From NCBI GenBank assembly GCA_023228865.1, contig JALOAH010000080.1:1-16828 (forward strand): DNA of 16,828 nt, given 5' to 3'. The position numbers and the translations under genes are program-made. The stretch is from Porticoccaceae bacterium (GTDB taxonomy: Bacteria; Pseudomonadota; Gammaproteobacteria; Pseudomonadales; Porticoccaceae). This document shows positions 14,119 to 16,828 of this stretch, one piece after another (within the stretch, counting starts at the first letter, position 1; each line of letters starts with the position of its first letter). A model generated the notes under the pieces. It was not told the DNA's origin and ran no database searches. It saw nothing but the letters and a program-made list of their open reading frames with translations.

Positions 14119-16593
14119 ATGAAAATCAAAGATCATAAAATTAGGTTTGGTATGAAGAATAAACTTCTTGCTCTCGCTGTATCGCCAATACTTTCGGTGC
14201 ATGCTCTTCCTGGATATGGGGGTCACGTCCCTCTGAGTGAAATTCTCGATAATCTTGCCAAAGAGGCTGGAATTCAACTGATATATGTGTCCAGCGACGT
14301 GGACAACGTATTGGGGGAGCTGGCAACTGCTGAAGATCTGTCGCCTGGCGATAGACTGAAAGCCGTGTTGGATAGCGCTGGACTTTCGGCAGATTTTATC
14401 AATGAAAGAACAGTAAGGATTTACAAGGAATCAGACGTACATTTAGTGAAAATGTCTGTGACTAACGAACAAGAAACATCAACTGCAGAGCCTGCGCGAA
14501 TCGCAAGCACGAGGTCTATTGAAGAGGTCGTTGTAACAGCTCAACGCAGGACTGAGAGTCTTCAGGATGTTCCAATCGCGGTTACAGTTCTGACTCAAGC
14601 AAATCTAACAAGCGCTGGGGTTTCGGGGACAGATCAGCTACAAGCAACAGTGCCAGGTCTTACGATAACTCGGAATCATGGTTCAGCTATAACCGTGTTG
14701 AGAGGTATTGGCACGACCGACTCTAACGCTTCCGGAGAAAGTTCGGTCGCCTATTATGTCGATGGTGTTTATCGAATTTCCCCAAATGCTCAGATTATGG
14801 ACTTTAATAACGTAGAAAGGATTGAAGTGCTGCGCGGTCCACAAGGAACTCTGTTTGGAAGAAATGCAACGGGAGGGCTGATACAGGTTATAACTAAGGA
14901 TCCTTCTCAGGAATTTAGCTCTGATCTAAGTCTGGGTTACGGATCATATAAGACCTTTACTGGAAATGCTTATGTTACGGGAGGGATAACTGATACCTTA
15001 GCTATTGATTTTGCAGGGTACTTTAAAGATCAAGGTCGAGGTATGGGGAGGAACCTGTACGATGGTAGCGATGTGCTGACTGAAGATGCACACATGGTTA
15101 GAAGTAAGCTCCTGTGGGAGCCCTCTGAGTCCACAGCTCTAAAGTTGGCGCTAGATTATTCAAAGAATGAGGGTGATTTTGGTAATGTGCGCCAGCCTTT
15201 ACCTGGAACTTTTGCAGGTGGAATAGGTGTCAGAATGGGCTATTCAGGAGATTATAGAACAGTTAATCTCAATTATAGTCCGCAATATAAGTTAGAAAAC
15301 TACGGTATTGATCTCCAAGTCAGACATAACTTTAGAGAGATGAGTTTCAAAAGTATTACATCATACCGTCGTGATAATGTTTTCCAGAATATGGATACAG
15401 ATGGCACTCCTTTTAGCATTATTGGAGCACTGCCTTTTGATTTTGAGACAGATACTTATACGCAAGAGTTTCAACTGCTTTCAGATAGTGATAGTCCATT
15501 GCAATGGATTGCGGGGATTTACTATTTGAACAGCGATGTTACAGCTAATCCGGCAAGGCTTGCTGGAGACTTTGGAGCAATTGATATCATTGATATCCTT
15601 AATACACAGGAGACAGAGTCTTACTCGGTCTTCGGCGAGGTCAGCTATGAAATCACGGAGAATACCAAAGTAACGCTGGGTGCGCGTTTTACAGAGGACG
15701 AGCGGCGTTTGCATGGCCACACTGTGCTTATTTATGAGGATGGATCTTCAATGCCGCTGCCCTACTATGATGTCTCTGAAAAATGGTCAGAACCAACTTG
15801 GCGTGCCCTGTTGGATCATCGTCTGAATGATCAGGTCATGGTGTATACCAGTTATGTTCGTGGATTCAAAAGCGGTGTCTTCAACGGTGTCGTCAGTGGC
15901 GCCTCTCCTACTCCCCCTGTTGAGCCAGAGATCATAGATTCCTACGAAGTCGGAATGAAGAGTGACCTGATGGAAGGGCAGCTAAGAGTAAACTTGGCTG
16001 CGTTCTATTACAAATGGGAGAACCAGCAGTTTTTGTCAAGCGGAGGCGGCGCGATTGTTCAGCTTTTCAATGCGGCAGAGTCATCGGCACATGGTGTCGA
16101 GGGTGAGTTGTCGATGCACATTACAGACAGATTCAGCGTCAGTGCCAGTGCGAGCTGGCTGGATGCGAACTATGACAAATTTCCTACCGGAGTTCTGACG
16201 GTTCCCAGAGATGCCCCGGACGGAGGAAATTTACAGATATTAAATGTCGACCATTCGGGTAACACTCTTTTGAGAGCACCAAAATTTACCTCATCGATGT
16301 CAGGGTCCTATTTCTGGCCTATAGAGTTTGGTGATATTTCTGCCACAGTTTCTTATTATTATAATGACGGGTTTTATTGGGATGCAGATAATCGTGTCAA
16401 GGAGGGTGCATATGGTCTTCTGTCTGCAGAATTAAAATGGATGAGCCCTAGTGAAAAGTACGGAATAAGGCTTAACGGAGCAAATTTGACAGACACAGAA
16501 TATGCATCCTCCGCCCTTCCTAATTCAAATGGCGATCTCTATTCGCCGACAGCTCCAAGAACATTTTCCATTACTTTCTTGATGTCTTTGTAA
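14119..16593 (+). CDS. TonB-dependent outer-membrane receptor with STN signalling domain
   Basis: An 824-residue outer-membrane transporter. A basic start and hydrophobic stretch (KNKLLALAVSPILSVHA) form a signal peptide to about residue 29. An STN domain follows at about 33-102 (VPLSEILDNLAKEAGIQLIY, then a DRLKAVLDSAGLS segment), the part that signals to FecR. A TonB-box-like IEEVVVTA is at 134-141. The plug runs to about 262 and includes YYVDGVY and RIEVLRGPQGTLFGRNATGG. The rest is a 22-strand barrel. The protein ends in FSITFLMSL, with Leu rather than the usual Phe. An in-frame ATG at 14152 (MKNKLLALA) has its own TTAGG site and could be the true start. The substrate cannot be read from the sequence. 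Confidence 0.94.
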   Translation: MKIKDHKIRFGMKNKLLALAVSPILSVHALPGYGGHVPLSEILDNLAKEAGIQLIYVSSDVDNVLGELATAEDLSPGDRLKAVLDSAGLSADFINERTVRIYKESDVHLVKMSVTNEQETSTAEPARIASTRSIEEVVVTAQRRTESLQDVPIAVTVLTQANLTSAGVSGTDQLQATVPGLTITRNHGSAITVLRGIGTTDSNASGESSVAYYVDGVYRISPNAQIMDFNNVERIEVLRGPQGTLFGRNATGGLIQVITKDPSQEFSSDLSLGYGSYKTFTGNAYVTGGITDTLAIDFAGYFKDQGRGMGRNLYDGSDVLTEDAHMVRSKLLWEPSESTALKLALDYSKNEGDFGNVRQPLPGTFAGGIGVRMGYSGDYRTVNLNYSPQYKLENYGIDLQVRHNFREMSFKSITSYRRDNVFQNMDTDGTPFSIIGALPFDFETDTYTQEFQLLSDSDSPLQWIAGIYYLNSDVTANPARLAGDFGAIDIIDILNTQETESYSVFGEVSYEITENTKVTLGARFTEDERRLHGHTVLIYEDGSSMPLPYYDVSEKWSEPTWRALLDHRLNDQVMVYTSYVRGFKSGVFNGVVSGASPTPPVEPEIIDSYEVGMKSDLMEGQLRVNLAAFYYKWENQQFLSSGGGAIVQLFNAAESSAHGVEGELSMHITDRFSVSASASWLDANYDKFPTGVLTVPRDAPDGGNLQILNVDHSGNTLLRAPKFTSSMSGSYFWPIEFGDISATVSYYYNDGFYWDADNRVKEGAYGLLSAELKWMSPSEKYGIRLNGANLTDTEYASSALPNSNGDLYSPTAPRTFSITFLMSL

Positions 16594-16615
16594 TTGGTTA
16601 ATCACCGCTGTCACT

Positions 16616-16640
16616 CTTCGCCCTTGTAATAAGGGCGAAG
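16616..16640 (+). terminator. Hairpin after the receptor gene
   Basis: A perfect 10-bp stem, CTTCGCCCTT (16616-16625) with AAGGGCGAAG (16631-16640), and loop GTAAT. It is followed by GGGCTGTTGTTG rather than a clean T tract, so it may attenuate or protect the transcript end instead of terminating fully before the next gene. Confidence 0.55.
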
Positions 16641-16682
16641 GGGCTGTTGTTGCGACGACGCTAATTGGAATATTAATATCTT

Positions 16683-16828
16683 ATGTTCAAGAAATTACTG
16701 ATAGCAAACCGTGGAGAGATAGCGATTCGGGTCATGCGGTCTGCCGCAGAGCTGGGTATTGAGACAGTTGCAGTATACGGTGAGGATGATGAGGCTTCAC
16801 TGCATGTACGTTACGGTACGGAGTCCGT
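16683..16828 (+). CDS. Biotin carboxylase-type protein (N-terminal part, cut by window edge)
   Basis: The first 48 residues begin [20 protein letters not shown] and go on to [21 protein letters not shown]. This is the N-terminal domain of biotin carboxylases (AccC, acyl-CoA carboxylase alpha subunits, pyruvate carboxylase). LIANRGEIA is the hallmark; the ATP-grasp and any biotin-carrier domains lie beyond the edge. It starts 89 bp after the receptor stop on the same strand, with a hairpin between. The wording around [12 protein letters not shown] and [10 protein letters not shown] reminds me of long multidomain acyl-CoA carboxylases rather than AccC, but this cannot be decided here. It may act on the substrate taken up by the receptor. 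Confidence 0.88.
   Translation, partial: MFKKLLIANRGEIAIRVMRSAAELGIETVAVYGEDDEASLHVRYGTES

Overview
The window looks like a chromosomal segment from a gammaproteobacterium. The left ~11 kb is visibly GC-rich and carries conserved housekeeping genes in an order I recall from Pseudomonas-like genomes: rpoD, dnaG, yqeY and rpsU on one strand, then tsaD, folB and folK on the other, with cca nearby. Assignment to a marine, Halieaceae/Cellvibrionales-like lineage is only a guess.

Region 1 (1-3092, minus strand) is the macromolecular synthesis operon rpsU-yqeY-dnaG-rpoD, read right to left. A strong intrinsic terminator follows rpsU, a GC-rich hairpin separates yqeY from dnaG, and a strong promoter precedes rpoD. 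Region 2 (3253-5259, plus strand) is a translationally coupled operon: tsaD (tRNA t6A synthesis), folB and folK (folate pathway), with single-base TGATG overlaps. Region 3 (5275-8290, minus strand) holds a small DksA/TraR-type zinc-finger protein, an Hsp20 chaperone with a candidate heat-shock promoter, a pteridine reductase, and cca, which overlaps the reductase by ATGA. Region 4 (8431-9580) is a CorA-family transporter and a tRNA-Arg(CCG) gene with its own promoter.

Region 5 (9582-10324) is a brnT-brnA toxin-antitoxin pair placed directly behind the tRNA. It is bracketed by an 11-bp direct repeat of the tRNA 3' end and followed by a hairpin terminator that may have been the tRNA's own. This looks like a small insertion at a tRNA gene. 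Region 6 (10689-11993) is a soluble degenerate-GGDEF/EAL protein, probably a c-di-GMP phosphodiesterase.

Region 7 (about 12150-16640) is much more AT-rich. It is a complete cell-surface signalling module: an ECF sigma factor of the FecI type, an overlapping FecR-type anti-sigma protein, and a TonB-dependent receptor with an N-terminal STN signalling domain. An almost identical 14-bp sequence, GGTACCCA(C/T)TTTCT, precedes both the sigma gene and the receptor gene and is a good candidate for an autoregulatory promoter element. A biotin-carboxylase-type gene starts just after the receptor and runs off the window, which suggests uptake of a substrate linked to acyl-CoA carboxylation. No CRISPR array, transposase, integrase or rRNA was seen.
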